Source: a virus | DNA: 64,000 nucleotides | Direction: 5' to 3' (one strand) | Virus record (IMG/VR): IMGVR_UViG_3300017963_000188 | Location: 62,001 to 126,000 of that record | Shown: piece after piece, positions 40,859-48,224 of the stretch | Position numbering within the stretch: the stretch's first letter is position 1 | Layout: each line of letters starts with the position of its first letter | Position numbers and translations under genes: made by a program | The notes under the pieces: generated by a model | Databases searched by the model: none | What the model saw: the letters and a program-made list of their open reading frames with translations, nothing else | Told to the model about the DNA's origin: nothing

Positions 40859-41665
40859 ATGGCTACCAATCACGAGGCAATCGTCAAGCGGACCAACCTG
40901 TACTACATTGATCCCCAACAGATCAAGGTGATTGAGGGGTGGAACAAGCGAAAGGACTTTGGAGATCTGGAGGCTCTCTGTCAGTCCATCATCAATCACC
41001 CTGGGGTCAAGGTCCCTCTCCGAGTCAAGAAGGATTCCGAGGGGAACATCACCCTGATCGATGGTGAGCGTAGGCTCAAAGCCACCATGATGGCTATTGA
41101 GCGTGGTCACGATATCAAGGCTGTTCCTGCCATCATTGAGGATCGGAAGATGTCTCAGGTCGAGATGATGTACCTCCAGATCCTGGCCAATGACGGTAAG
41201 AATTTCGATCCGGTGGAAGAGGCTCATGCCTTCAATCAGCTCCTTCAGTGGGGCTCCACCATCGACGAGATTGCCACGAAGCTGGGCAAATCTTCGGTCC
41301 ATGTCAGGGAACGTCTGGTCCTGATCAATGCTGTCCCTGAGGTTCAGAAGGCTGTTGCTGATCAGACCATTCCCATCGGTGAGGGTAAGCGAATCGTGAA
41401 GGAATCCGATGGTGATGTGGAGAAGCAGCGTCAGGCTCTCAAGGCTGAGGTGAGCAAGCGAGCTACCAAGAAGGCCAACAAGGAAGCTGGGGTGAAGACG
41501 GAAAAGACCCCAGACTTGGAGCGTGTCCTGAAGGTCTTGAAGATTGAGATGAAGAAGGGCACTCCCAAGGAAGATCAGATGGTCTTTGCCTCTGAGATTC
41601 GTGGTATCGTTTCCATGGTCATGGAAAACATCGAGACTATGGGAAATCTCAAGCCCACCAAGTAG
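40859..41665 (+). CDS. ParB-family protein
   Basis: A 268-residue protein. The N-terminal ParB/Srx domain has LIDGERRLKATMMA (the GERR motif that binds CTP in ParB). A helix-turn-helix follows (STIDEIATKLGKSSVHVRERLVL, about 135-160), then IPIGEGKRIV and a Lys/Ala-rich linker. It could bind specific DNA sites for genome handling or regulate genes; no ParA gene is in the window. GC-rich third positions set it apart from neighbours. It follows AGGAGAACGTT. Confidence 0.85.
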   Translation: MATNHEAIVKRTNLYYIDPQQIKVIEGWNKRKDFGDLEALCQSIINHPGVKVPLRVKKDSEGNITLIDGERRLKATMMAIERGHDIKAVPAIIEDRKMSQVEMMYLQILANDGKNFDPVEEAHAFNQLLQWGSTIDEIATKLGKSSVHVRERLVLINAVPEVQKAVADQTIPIGEGKRIVKESDGDVEKQRQALKAEVSKRATKKANKEAGVKTEKTPDLERVLKVLKIEMKKGTPKEDQMVFASEIRGIVSMVMENIETMGNLKPTK

Positions 41666-41671
41666 TTCTTC

Positions 41672-41697
41672 AAAAATCTGAAAACCCTCAGTATATA
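41672..41697 (+). promoter_or_regulatory. Bipartite promoter-like element
   Basis: AAAAATCTG, then AAAACCCT, then CAGTATATAATC, then TTAGGAGGTG. It lies between the ParB gene and the next gene, so the latter has its own promoter though only 49 bases separate them. Confidence 0.6.
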
Positions 41698-41714
41698 ATC
41701 TTAGGAGGTGCTCC

Positions 41715-42017
41715 ATGAAAGTCACCACTGAGAAAGGTCATCCAGCTCTTATCGATGGAGCTGTCAGAATCACTTTCAAAGACCATACCGGCAAGACCAT
41801 GACCTGGCTTGCCAAAAAGATTGGTACATGCACCTGGAAGAGACTTGATCTAGAAGGTGGTTGGTGGCAAAAAAGCACCACCGAGAATGGCACTGAAATT
41901 GTAAAGGAAGAGGTGCTTGTAGCCAATCCTGACGAATTTCTCAAACACATCTTGATGCGAATGAATCTTCATTATGGTAAATATGAACCCATCACAGGCG
42001 AAGAAAAGGAGCGTTAA
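41715..42017 (+). CDS. Small unknown protein
   Basis: A 100-residue protein with a strand-rich N-terminal half (AVRITFKDHTGKTMTWLAKKIG) and a helical C-terminus. It follows AGGAGGTGCTCC. Not recognised. A strong hairpin follows its stop. Confidence 0.6.
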   Translation: MKVTTEKGHPALIDGAVRITFKDHTGKTMTWLAKKIGTCTWKRLDLEGGWWQKSTTENGTEIVKEEVLVANPDEFLKHILMRMNLHYGKYEPITGEEKER

Positions 42018-42022
42018 ATGTG

Positions 42023-42066
42023 GCAAAGAATCCGGCAAAGAATCCGGCAACCATTGCCGGATTCTG
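42023..42066 (+). terminator. Direct repeat and strong hairpin after the gene
   Basis: GGCAAAGAATCC occurs twice in tandem (42023-42034, 42035-42046). AGAATCCGGCAA (42040-42051) then pairs perfectly with TTGCCGGATTCT (42055-42066) across a three-base loop. There is no T run, so it could be a processing or stability hairpin instead of a true terminator. A third ATCCGGCAA lies at about 42092-42100. Confidence 0.6.
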
Positions 42067-42109
42067 GGGATAAGTAAAATATTGAAATGTATCCGGCAAG
42101 GAGATTAAG

Positions 42110-42349
42110 ATGAAATGTAAATTTTGTGGTGGCACTGCTGGGTCATTGATTGATGGGGCTCATGCTTTGTGTGCGGCTCGTAAGGAACGTAACCTTCCAA
42201 CACCATGTCTAGGATATCGATGTCAGACCTGTAATGGGCATGGTCGAATCCCCAAGACCAAATATGGACCAATAAATCCAAACCAAGCAGCTATTGATGC
42301 CTGGGCTCCACCATGTCCTGATTGTGATGGGAAGGGACATACTTTCTGA
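42110..42349 (+). CDS. DnaJ-type zinc-finger small protein
   Basis: A 79-residue protein with repeated C-x-x-C-x-G-x-G: CKFCGGTAG (3-11), CQTCNGHGR and CPDCDGKGH. This is the cysteine-rich DnaJ/Hsp40 zinc-finger pattern without a J domain. Such fingers bind unfolded protein or nucleic acid. It follows AAGGAGATTAAG. Confidence 0.7.
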   Translation: MKCKFCGGTAGSLIDGAHALCAARKERNLPTPCLGYRCQTCNGHGRIPKTKYGPINPNQAAIDAWAPPCPDCDGKGHTF

Positions 42350-42388
42350 ACCTTTAAATATTTCCTGCATTTTTTCATTTTTTAATTT

Positions 42389-42416
42389 AAAAATCTGAAA
42401 AGTATCAGTATAGAAT
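42389..42416 (+). promoter_or_regulatory. Bipartite promoter-like element
   Basis: AAAAATCTG, then AAAAGTAT, then CAGTATAGAAT, then AGTAGGAGGTGACGAT and the recombinase ATG. Best match to the consensus of this motif. Confidence 0.6.
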
Positions 42417-42432
42417 AGTAGGAGGTGACGAT

Positions 42433-43005
42433 ATGATGAAAGGCTGCCGACCACTCAATGAGCAAGAAGTAGAAAAAATCATCAGTTTCTTCAGCAAGAA
42501 CCGCTATGGGCTTCGTGACATTGCCTTGGTTCTGTTGGGACTTTACACTGGTCGTCGTATCAGCCAACTTCTGTCCGTCAAGGTTGAGGATGTCTACAAC
42601 TCCAAGACCGATAAGGTAAACGACCGTCTCTGGTTTGCTCGTCAACATGTCAAGGGTAAACGTGAAGGTGAGGTCGTGATACTTCATCCCAAAGTCAAGA
42701 CTGCCATCAAGACTTGGGTGGAGGCTATGCCTACTTCTGACTTCTTGTTCTGTTCCCAGAAAGGTGGGGCTATCTCTCGGATGCAAGCTCATCGAATCCT
42801 CAAAGAGGCTGTAGAAGTCTTAAACCTAGAAGGCAAGGTTGCCACTCATAGCATGAGGAAAACCTTTGCCAAGAAGATGTACGGTGCCCTGGACAATGAT
42901 ATCTATCGTCTCCAAAGGGCTATGGGTCACACTGATATCAAGACCACTGTGAAGTACCTGAGCTTCCAGCAGGAAGATATCGATGATGCTATCCTGGGGA
43001 TGTAA
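42433..43005 (+). CDS. Tyrosine recombinase, catalytic domain only
   Basis: A 190-residue integrase-like protein. It shows GLYTGRRISQLLSVKVEDV (first Arg), HSMRKTFAKKMY (His-x-x-Arg), a GHTDIKTTVKYLS box (second His and catalytic Tyr). It lacks the N-terminal core-binding and arm-binding domains of phage integrases. It may resolve genome dimers or recombine the tRNA region; no attachment site is evident nearby. Two ATGs (42433 and 42436) are possible starts. Confidence 0.9.
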   Translation: MMKGCRPLNEQEVEKIISFFSKNRYGLRDIALVLLGLYTGRRISQLLSVKVEDVYNSKTDKVNDRLWFARQHVKGKREGEVVILHPKVKTAIKTWVEAMPTSDFLFCSQKGGAISRMQAHRILKEAVEVLNLEGKVATHSMRKTFAKKMYGALDNDIYRLQRAMGHTDIKTTVKYLSFQQEDIDDAILGM

Positions 43006-43006
43006 G

Positions 43007-43381
43007 ATGAAGATTGGAATACAGCAAGCCTCAAAGCTCCAACAGAACATGTCAGCTACACACCATCTTGATCGTTGTATTCACTGCGGTAAGCCAGAAG
43101 GTGATATACGATATCACCAAGATGGAGAATGTGGTAGTTACCAAAGAATATTTATAAAAACCGGAACCACTTTTGAAAACGCTACCTCTCTACAGAGATT
43201 GAAAGAGATAGAACATACTATCCCTTACATGGAGCATGAACTAACCTATGGGTGGGGCTCTCAAGAAGAGCTTGATGAGGCTCGTAAAGAAGCTGCTGAG
43301 TTGAGAAAAAAATTAGGTTTGGGATGGTATGGCTATGAACCTATTGATCAATCCGAGCCAGAATCCGATCCACAACATTAG
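43007..43381 (+). CDS. Zinc-binding protein with helical tail
   Basis: A 124-residue protein. ATG at 43007 follows the recombinase stop by one base. CIHCGK (24-29) and a later C (43) may bind zinc; a charged helix follows (EARKEAAELRKKLG). It overlaps the convergent gene by 41 bases. Unknown function. Confidence 0.55.
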   Translation: MKIGIQQASKLQQNMSATHHLDRCIHCGKPEGDIRYHQDGECGSYQRIFIKTGTTFENATSLQRLKEIEHTIPYMEHELTYGWGSQEELDEARKEAAELRKKLGLGWYGYEPIDQSEPESDPQH

Positions 43382-43604
43382 CCTCTCTGAATAATTCTAC
43401 CCCAGCTCGTTCCTTCAAAGCATCTCCCAACATTATCATTGTTGAGGTAGCTTCTGAAAGATGATCTGAAACATCCTGAAGAGCATCATCAATATCGATG
43501 CGTTTAAATTCTCGTGGTAGAGGTACAGAGTCTATAAACTCTTTGGTCTTACGTAACTCTTCAAAGACCTCTTCCAACTTATCATAGACTTCTGAAGGTC
43601 TCAT
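43341..43604 (-). CDS. Small coiled-coil protein
   Basis: An 87-residue helical protein. ATG at 43604 makes an ATGA overlap with the upstream gene and is preferred over 43622. Heptad-like Leu/Val spacing suggests pairing, perhaps with the coiled-coil product of the next gene up. Confidence 0.6.
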   Translation of the reverse strand: MRPSEVYDKLEEVFEELRKTKEFIDSVPLPREFKRIDIDDALQDVSDHLSEATSTMIMLGDALKERAGVELFREANVVDRILARIDQ

Positions 43605-43887
43605 TTCCACCAGTAGTTCCATCTATTTTTGGTTGTGCCCATACCATCGACAACCTGAGTGAGTTTACTTGTCCATGAGAAAAACTCATTCAGTGTATCT
43701 TCAATCTCACCTTCTAGTCCCTGACGACCAGCTTCAGAAAGTTCTTCTAAAAGTTCCTCAAGTGTGTCTTGAGATTCTTCTAGCTGCCCAATTCCTTCTC
43801 TAGCTTTAGTGATAGCATCATTGAGTTTATTGACATATCCAGACATCTCTGGAAGAGCAGCAGATTTTTTGTTCGATACCGGTACAT
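43601..43887 (-). CDS. Coiled-coil protein, probably made by -1 frameshift with an MYRY leader
   Basis: The main frame (43601-43846, 81 residues from MSGYVNKL) is an acidic coiled coil, but no ribosome site precedes its ATG. The only good site, AAAGGAGGCTTACC, leads to ATG at 43887 and MYRYRTK in another frame. At ACA-AAA-AAT (run of six A, 43865-43870) a -1 shift joins the two: MYRYRTKKSAALPEMSGY. The result matches the other MYRY leaders, including the LP pair (VQLPPG, VALPRT). Either A-AAA-AAT is a slippery site, as in dnaX, or the A run has an indel. Confidence 0.6.
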
Positions 43888-43930
43888 GGTAAGCCTCCTT
43901 TATATCTATAAAAGCAAACTTATAAAATGA

Positions 43931-44584
43931 TTATGATTTCAATTCACAGTGATGTTGGATCATCTCGATGATTTTTTGGGGGTCTTGATTGTCGATGTTC
44001 CATGGGATATCTATGATGTGCATACCTCTTGACCAAGGATGCATTCCTGATCTCATTTCCACCAGTAGGTCTAAATATCCCTTTTGAAGGTCCTTTAGAT
44101 AATCAAGAGTGATGTCTTTTTCCGCTTCACGTCCACGCTTCCCTATTCGTTCTAGAGCAACTTTTGGATCTGTATCAAGCCAAATCATTAGTGAAGGTGG
44201 AATAAGGCTACAAGCCATAATCTCGTAACACTGAGAGTATGTTTCCCACTCTAGCTGAGCTATGTTTTCATACAGCATATGGAGATGGCAGAATACTCTA
44301 TCTCCTGGCATTGAACGGTCAATTACAGCTCCAGACCAAGCACTATCAGGACTCACAACATCATAGGCAGCAGCTTTTTGCATAGCATACCTTCTATATA
44401 GAAGATCAATCTGCATGGGAAAAGCCCAACGCTTTGGCTCCTGATAAAATAGTTCAAGATAAGGATTTGACTTCACAGGTTCCTGAAGGACCCGGAATCC
44501 AAGAACCTCACCAATTTTCTTAGCTAGGGTGCTCTTGCCACATCCAATGATACCTTCAAGAACAACCAATGGTTTTTTCTTCAT
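43931..44584 (-). CDS. Deoxynucleoside kinase
   Basis: A 217-residue kinase of the dCK/dGK/TK2 family. LEGIIGCGKSTLAKKI is the P-loop, LQEPVKSNPYLELFY follows (Glu of the nucleoside site), VIDRSMPGDRVF is the DRS motif, and KRGREAEKDIT is the LID with Arg. It phosphorylates deoxynucleosides for DNA synthesis. It starts in an ATGA overlap with ThyX, so both are made together. Confidence 0.88.
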   Translation of the reverse strand: MKKKPLVVLEGIIGCGKSTLAKKIGEVLGFRVLQEPVKSNPYLELFYQEPKRWAFPMQIDLLYRRYAMQKAAAYDVVSPDSAWSGAVIDRSMPGDRVFCHLHMLYENIAQLEWETYSQCYEIMACSLIPPSLMIWLDTDPKVALERIGKRGREAEKDITLDYLKDLQKGYLDLLVEMRSGMHPWSRGMHIIDIPWNIDNQDPQKIIEMIQHHCELKS

Positions 44585-45504
44585 GACTCCTCCTTCTTTT
44601 TCTTGGGTGGTTTACTATTTGGGTTGTTGTTCCAATACTCCAAACCTCTAAATTCTCCCCTGTATTCAAAATCATCAAATACAGCAGGCCAACGCTGGAT
44701 ACATTCTTTCAGTAGATTCACCATGGTACGACGGATCTCCCAGTGTGCAGGCCAATCACATCGCATCTTGAAGACATGTCTCCACTCCCTGAAATTAGCT
44801 GACATGACTATTTTTGAAGTTATACCAATTGGGAGGAACTGTCTAGCATTCTCAGGTTTGTGTTTATTTTTTCTGAGATTTCGATAGACTTGTTCATTCA
44901 AAGCTATCCAATCTTCTATAGATATTTGAATCTTGTTTCTATCTAACAAAGGTTCTAAAGATTTTGTGATGTCAGATAGTAAACCCAATTGAATACCGAG
45001 CTGACCGGATATAAAATTATCATCTATCTGAATATTTGAGAGTTTATAAGATACAGATTCAATTGATTTCTTCAACGTCAACAAATCACTGTGAACCAAT
45101 GATATTACCTGGTTAGTTGCAGCTTTACCCATCTTCTTTTGATACTCGTTAATATCCAGTTCTAAGACGATTTCCATACGATCCATTGTAGGTGGAAGTA
45201 CAAATTGAAAATCGGATTCATCTACATATCGAGTTGATTCTTGACCAAATGCGGCAAGTCTATGTCTAACCAACTCATGGGTGAAACCTCTAGAATGATC
45301 ATTAAATTCCACTGTCATGAAACTATGTTCAATCATAGCTTCATGCCCACGTCTACGAAGCATTCTCACAAATGTATCTGCTGATTCTTCTGTGATTTTC
45401 TCTTCAGATCTATAACAAGTTCTTCCCGCATCTTCAATAGTTCTAAGAGGTGTGTCATAGACCGCTATGATTCGATAATTACCAGCGTCTTGAAAGATTT
45501 CCAT
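44581..45504 (-). CDS. thyX: Flavin-dependent thymidylate synthase
   Basis: A 307-residue ThyX that makes dTMP from dUMP with FAD and methylene-tetrahydrofolate. GHEAMIEHSFMTVEF and ELVRHRLAAFGQESTRYVD are seen; the latter is the ThyX motif RHR-x7-S with the signature spacing. NARQFLPIGITSKIVMSANFREW is the C-terminal substrate region. Length is somewhat above the usual 220-260 because of an insert at about 110-205. It works with the kinases at 43.9 and 23.6 kb. Confidence 0.93.
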   Translation of the reverse strand: MEIFQDAGNYRIIAVYDTPLRTIEDAGRTCYRSEEKITEESADTFVRMLRRRGHEAMIEHSFMTVEFNDHSRGFTHELVRHRLAAFGQESTRYVDESDFQFVLPPTMDRMEIVLELDINEYQKKMGKAATNQVISLVHSDLLTLKKSIESVSYKLSNIQIDDNFISGQLGIQLGLLSDITKSLEPLLDRNKIQISIEDWIALNEQVYRNLRKNKHKPENARQFLPIGITSKIVMSANFREWRHVFKMRCDWPAHWEIRRTMVNLLKECIQRWPAVFDDFEYRGEFRGLEYWNNNPNSKPPKKKKEES

Positions 45505-45552
45505 GATGTGTCCTTTGTTAGGGGGTCCAGATTTTTGATATTATACTAGCAG

Positions 45553-45597
45553 AAAAAATTAATGGGAGAGCATCGAAGGGGGGATGCTCTCCCATTA
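45553..45597 (-). terminator. Rho-independent terminator
   Basis: TAATGGGAGAGCATC (45560-45574) pairs perfectly with GATGCTCTCCCATTA (45583-45597) across an eight-base loop. On the minus strand the stem is followed by ATTTTTTC. It ends the transcript that comes from the nuclease gene or from the small RNA, and insulates ThyX. Confidence 0.8.
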
Positions 45598-45672
45598 GAG
45601 AGTTTTGCAAAGAGCCTCCTCTAAAGGGAGTTCCCAGGATTGGGACTAGAGGTGAAGACCCCTTGCGGTCTA
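45553..45672 (-). ncRNA. Candidate structured small RNA
   Basis: In the 189-base gap between ThyX and the nuclease gene, the minus strand shows: a promoter-like CTATAGTATAGTAG; a hairpin AGACC-GCAAGG-GGTCT; a two-part stem CCTCTA/TAGAGG enclosing GTCCC/GGGAAC; and a 15-base terminator hairpin followed by ATTTTTT. No frame fits inside. The order promoter, stems, terminator suggests an independent RNA of about 110 bases, not just a leader. Confidence 0.5.
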
Positions 45673-45693
45673 CTACTATACTATAGAACTATA

Positions 45694-46071
45694 TTAATAG
45701 GTTTTGCGTACAGCAAGACCTTCATTTACAAGGATGTCATTGAGGCAGAACAGGTTTCCTTCGGCATCTATTTTGTAGATCTCTGCTAAGTATCTGCCGT
45801 ATTTTCCTGTTTTATCTTCTATGGTTTTGATCCAAAGGTCAGCATTATAGATATATTCTGAAACTCTAGCAGCAGCTTTCTTCCCTGCTTCATATTCTTC
45901 TGAGCCCTTTTTGACTCCATATGTTTCAGGGGTATCTATCCCATAGAGACGAACTCTTTGTCTAGAAAAAATATTGAGCCCAAGGTCTATCTCTAGATCT
46001 AAGGTGTCTCCATCAACGACACGTACACAGGTAGCTTTGTACCAATAGAGTTTATCTTCATGATTTTCCAT
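45694..46071 (-). CDS. Thermonuclease-like (SNase) nuclease
   Basis: A 125-residue protein of the staphylococcal nuclease fold: VRVVDGDTLDLEID (calcium-binding Asp), RVRLYGIDTPETYG (Arg and Asp of the site) and KTGKYGRYLAEIY (Glu/Arg region). It cuts DNA or RNA using calcium. There is no signal peptide, so it acts in the cytoplasm, perhaps on host nucleic acid. ATG at 46071 follows GGAAGAG; ATG at 46077, overlapping the upstream stop (TAATG), is an alternative. Confidence 0.88.
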   Translation of the reverse strand: MENHEDKLYWYKATCVRVVDGDTLDLEIDLGLNIFSRQRVRLYGIDTPETYGVKKGSEEYEAGKKAAARVSEYIYNADLWIKTIEDKTGKYGRYLAEIYKIDAEGNLFCLNDILVNEGLAVRKTY

Positions 46072-46076
46072 AATCA

Positions 46077-46709
46077 TTACTCTTCCATGTATTCTACCCA
46101 CTTCTCTACATCACGCTCCATATCATTGATCTCATGGAGTTCAGCATACTCAAAGACTTGAGCAGCCCTATCTTCAAGATAGGCTTCTTCCCATGCCTGA
46201 TCATAGAATGGGGAGTCATACTGACCAAGCCAGGCAGCCCAGTTCCATTCCTTAGCATCTTCATGCATAGGTGAGTCTGAGAATTGGTAGAAAAGACCTG
46301 AAGGCTCATAGTCTTCAGATTCATCCCCAAGAGATACTGTGACTGTCATTCCCACATAGCCAAGACCAGAATTTACATCCCAAGTCACTTGTACTTCAAC
46401 ATCAGGATGAATGTCTTTAAGGGCATTGAGAACTTCTTCTTTCACTGCTTCAGCAGTCTGGTCAAACTTTTCACTGGTATCCAATTCATAGAAAGTTTCC
46501 ATGCTGCGAGCAAGTTCTTTTTGAACTTCAGGCTTTATGGTGACGAAATCAACCTCATCCTCATCGGTTCTGGTGACTTCAACATCATCCCAAAGGTTGT
46601 ATTCATCCAAGAAAGAGCTATATTCTTCAGTGTCAATCTCTTCACCAAAATCAGGCAAATAGGACTGTGCCTTCTTTGATCGTTCAATAACTCGTGATAT
46701 GAGATCCAT
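46077..46709 (-). CDS. Leader-bearing acidic protein (SRVIxR type)
   Basis: A 210-residue very acidic protein. The leader MDLISRVIERSKKAQSYL closely matches MDIVSRVIQRYLRASRYD of the LigD-like protein at 60.7 kb, although the bodies are unrelated. ATG at 46709 is chosen because AGGAGGT ends seven bases before it; ATG at 46715 is too close. The rest has a strand pair (VTWDVNSGLGYVGMTVTVSLG) and a Trp-rich part (EWNWAAWLGQYDSPFYDQAW). Unknown function. Confidence 0.7.
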   Translation of the reverse strand: MDLISRVIERSKKAQSYLPDFGEEIDTEEYSSFLDEYNLWDDVEVTRTDEDEVDFVTIKPEVQKELARSMETFYELDTSEKFDQTAEAVKEEVLNALKDIHPDVEVQVTWDVNSGLGYVGMTVTVSLGDESEDYEPSGLFYQFSDSPMHEDAKEWNWAAWLGQYDSPFYDQAWEEAYLEDRAAQVFEYAELHEINDMERDVEKWVEYMEE

Positions 46710-46776
46710 TTCCATACCTCCTCAAGGTTTATCTATAGAGGTATAGAAATTAAAGAACTATTATAGAATGTGACTT

Positions 46777-47328
46777 TTAATCATCTAGATCAGGAGGGTC
46801 TTGCAGACCGGTTCTACCTTGATTAAGGTCTAGGCTGTAGAAATATTTGAAGATACTATCCAAATCCTCTACCTTGGCATACCCAGCCAACTTATCCTTA
46901 CGTACCCAGATAGTCCCATAATTCTTGGAGTGATCCGGCTTTGGTGTTACTTCTTTGAAGATGTTAGCCTTGGGTTTGATAGCTCCTTCAGCCCAGGTGT
47001 TGATCTTTCTCTGAACCTCCCAAGCTCGTCCAGCCGCTGTCTCACGTCCAACTTCTTTCTTAGGGTTGTCCATAATGATATTACAACGACCAATACCCCA
47101 ATAGGCCATAGTTTCATTTAGGAAAACTACCAGGGTCTTTACAGGCTCACCCTTTCGTGGGGGGAACTTATCTTTCAGGCTGGTAGCACCTATCTCTTGG
47201 AGCTTATCTTCATCAAGACCCAATTCTTGGAGCTTCTCAACCATCTGATTCAGCTCTTCTCCAAGACTATGGAGTTGTACTTCAGCTTCTGGGATTTTTG
47301 CTCGTGCATACCTGATAATCGTCTTCAT
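46777..47328 (-). CDS. Unknown protein with basic N-terminal helix
   Basis: A 183-residue protein. ATG at 47328 follows AAAGGAGAATGCC. It starts MKTIIRYARAKIPEAE, a possible leader variant. A coiled-coil-like segment (14-45) precedes an alpha/beta part with VKTLVVFLNETMAYWGIGRCNII. Not recognised. Confidence 0.65.
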   Translation of the reverse strand: MKTIIRYARAKIPEAEVQLHSLGEELNQMVEKLQELGLDEDKLQEIGATSLKDKFPPRKGEPVKTLVVFLNETMAYWGIGRCNIIMDNPKKEVGRETAAGRAWEVQRKINTWAEGAIKPKANIFKEVTPKPDHSKNYGTIWVRKDKLAGYAKVEDLDSIFKYFYSLDLNQGRTGLQDPPDLDD

Positions 47329-47373
47329 GGCATTCTCCTTTACCAATGTGCCATGTTAGGATACAAGACATCT

Positions 47374-48003
47374 TTATGAATTTATATTTATAGAACTTTC
47401 ACTGACACTGAAACCAAAGCTACAATCAGGGCATAGATAGGTGAAATATTCCTCATCATATTCGTACCGAGATTCACCTGTCTTAGCAGCATGTGGATGC
47501 CGATACATTAAGGCATGACGTATTAATTTCTCTACTTCATCCTGATGTCTATTGTAACCTTCACTATTATACCCATCATTTTGGGAAATTTTTAGTTTTT
47601 CACTAGCAACCGTTAGCCAAGAGTAGTAGTCTCGAACATCTGAATGGGTACATACCTTTCTAGATTCTTTAACTATCCCCATTCCCTTGTTTACATATTT
47701 TATTTGATCAGGACATTGACCCACAAATCCATCTAGATCTATAAGACCTGAAGGATGGACACTGGCTAAAAGACTTCCATCAGGAGTATAAGCCCATACC
47801 GTGACATCATCCAAAAGATGAGGTCGGTCAATTTTCACTGTGATAGTTCTCATGAGGTCAGGATGTTGGGCTACAACCACACCACTGAGACTATTCAAAT
47901 CAGACCACACACCACCGAGTTGAGCAAAGATAACTTTTGTGCCTACAGGGAATTGCTCTTTCCCCTCAGCAGCCGATTCTTTGAGTTCTTGAAGTGTGAT
48001 CAT
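47374..48003 (-). CDS. Unknown protein with strand-rich core and C-terminal CxxC
   Basis: A 209-residue protein. Residues 18-85 look like a small beta barrel (PVGTKVIFAQLGGVW, SGVVVAQHP, ITVKIDRPHLLDDVTVWAY), perhaps SH3-like. A helical part and a CPDC (near 192) follow. It begins in a four-base overlap with the gene upstream. Function unknown. Confidence 0.6.
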   Translation of the reverse strand: MITLQELKESAAEGKEQFPVGTKVIFAQLGGVWSDLNSLSGVVVAQHPDLMRTITVKIDRPHLLDDVTVWAYTPDGSLLASVHPSGLIDLDGFVGQCPDQIKYVNKGMGIVKESRKVCTHSDVRDYYSWLTVASEKLKISQNDGYNSEGYNRHQDEVEKLIRHALMYRHPHAAKTGESRYEYDEEYFTYLCPDCSFGFSVSESSININS

Positions 48004-48224
48004 AATTGAATCAGGAAGTCTTGTTGTTGTTTTAAGATACCTCTGAGTTCATCATCGGTACGATGTTGTTGGCTGCTGAGGATTTGTTTGAGTAAGATCC
48101 ATATTCCTTCTTTTTGAATTTCAGACATTCGCATCCCCTGGTCATCATAACCCCATTGGACCTTTACATCTACAGTACCATCTTCTTCCCAAACCATTGA
48201 GATACGTCTCTTTGATTTAGACAT
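48000..48224 (-). CDS. Small unknown protein
   Basis: A 74-residue protein. ATG at 48224 follows GAGAGAGGTT. A basic start (SKSKRRIS) and strand (VDVKVQWGYDDQG) are followed by a Gln-rich helix. Not recognised. Confidence 0.55.
   Translation of the reverse strand: MSKSKRRISMVWEEDGTVDVKVQWGYDDQGMRMSEIQKEGIWILLKQILSSQQHRTDDELRGILKQQQDFLIQL

Noticed and set aside
40295-41728. A 477-codon open frame on the minus strand opposite the ParB and HARP-like genes
   Set aside because: It is a mirror of two well-supported genes and is open only because of their GC-rich third positions. It has no ribosome site and no recognisable domain.
42433-43005. Integrase of a temperate prophage with an attachment site
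   Set aside because: Only the catalytic domain is present, there is no excisionase, and no duplicated tRNA end that would mark att sites was found, so lysogeny cannot be claimed.
45694-45760. Riboswitch before thyX
   Set aside because: The structured gap ends in a strong terminator on the same strand and has a promoter-like box at its start, which fits a separate RNA better than a thyX leader. No known riboswitch core was recognised.
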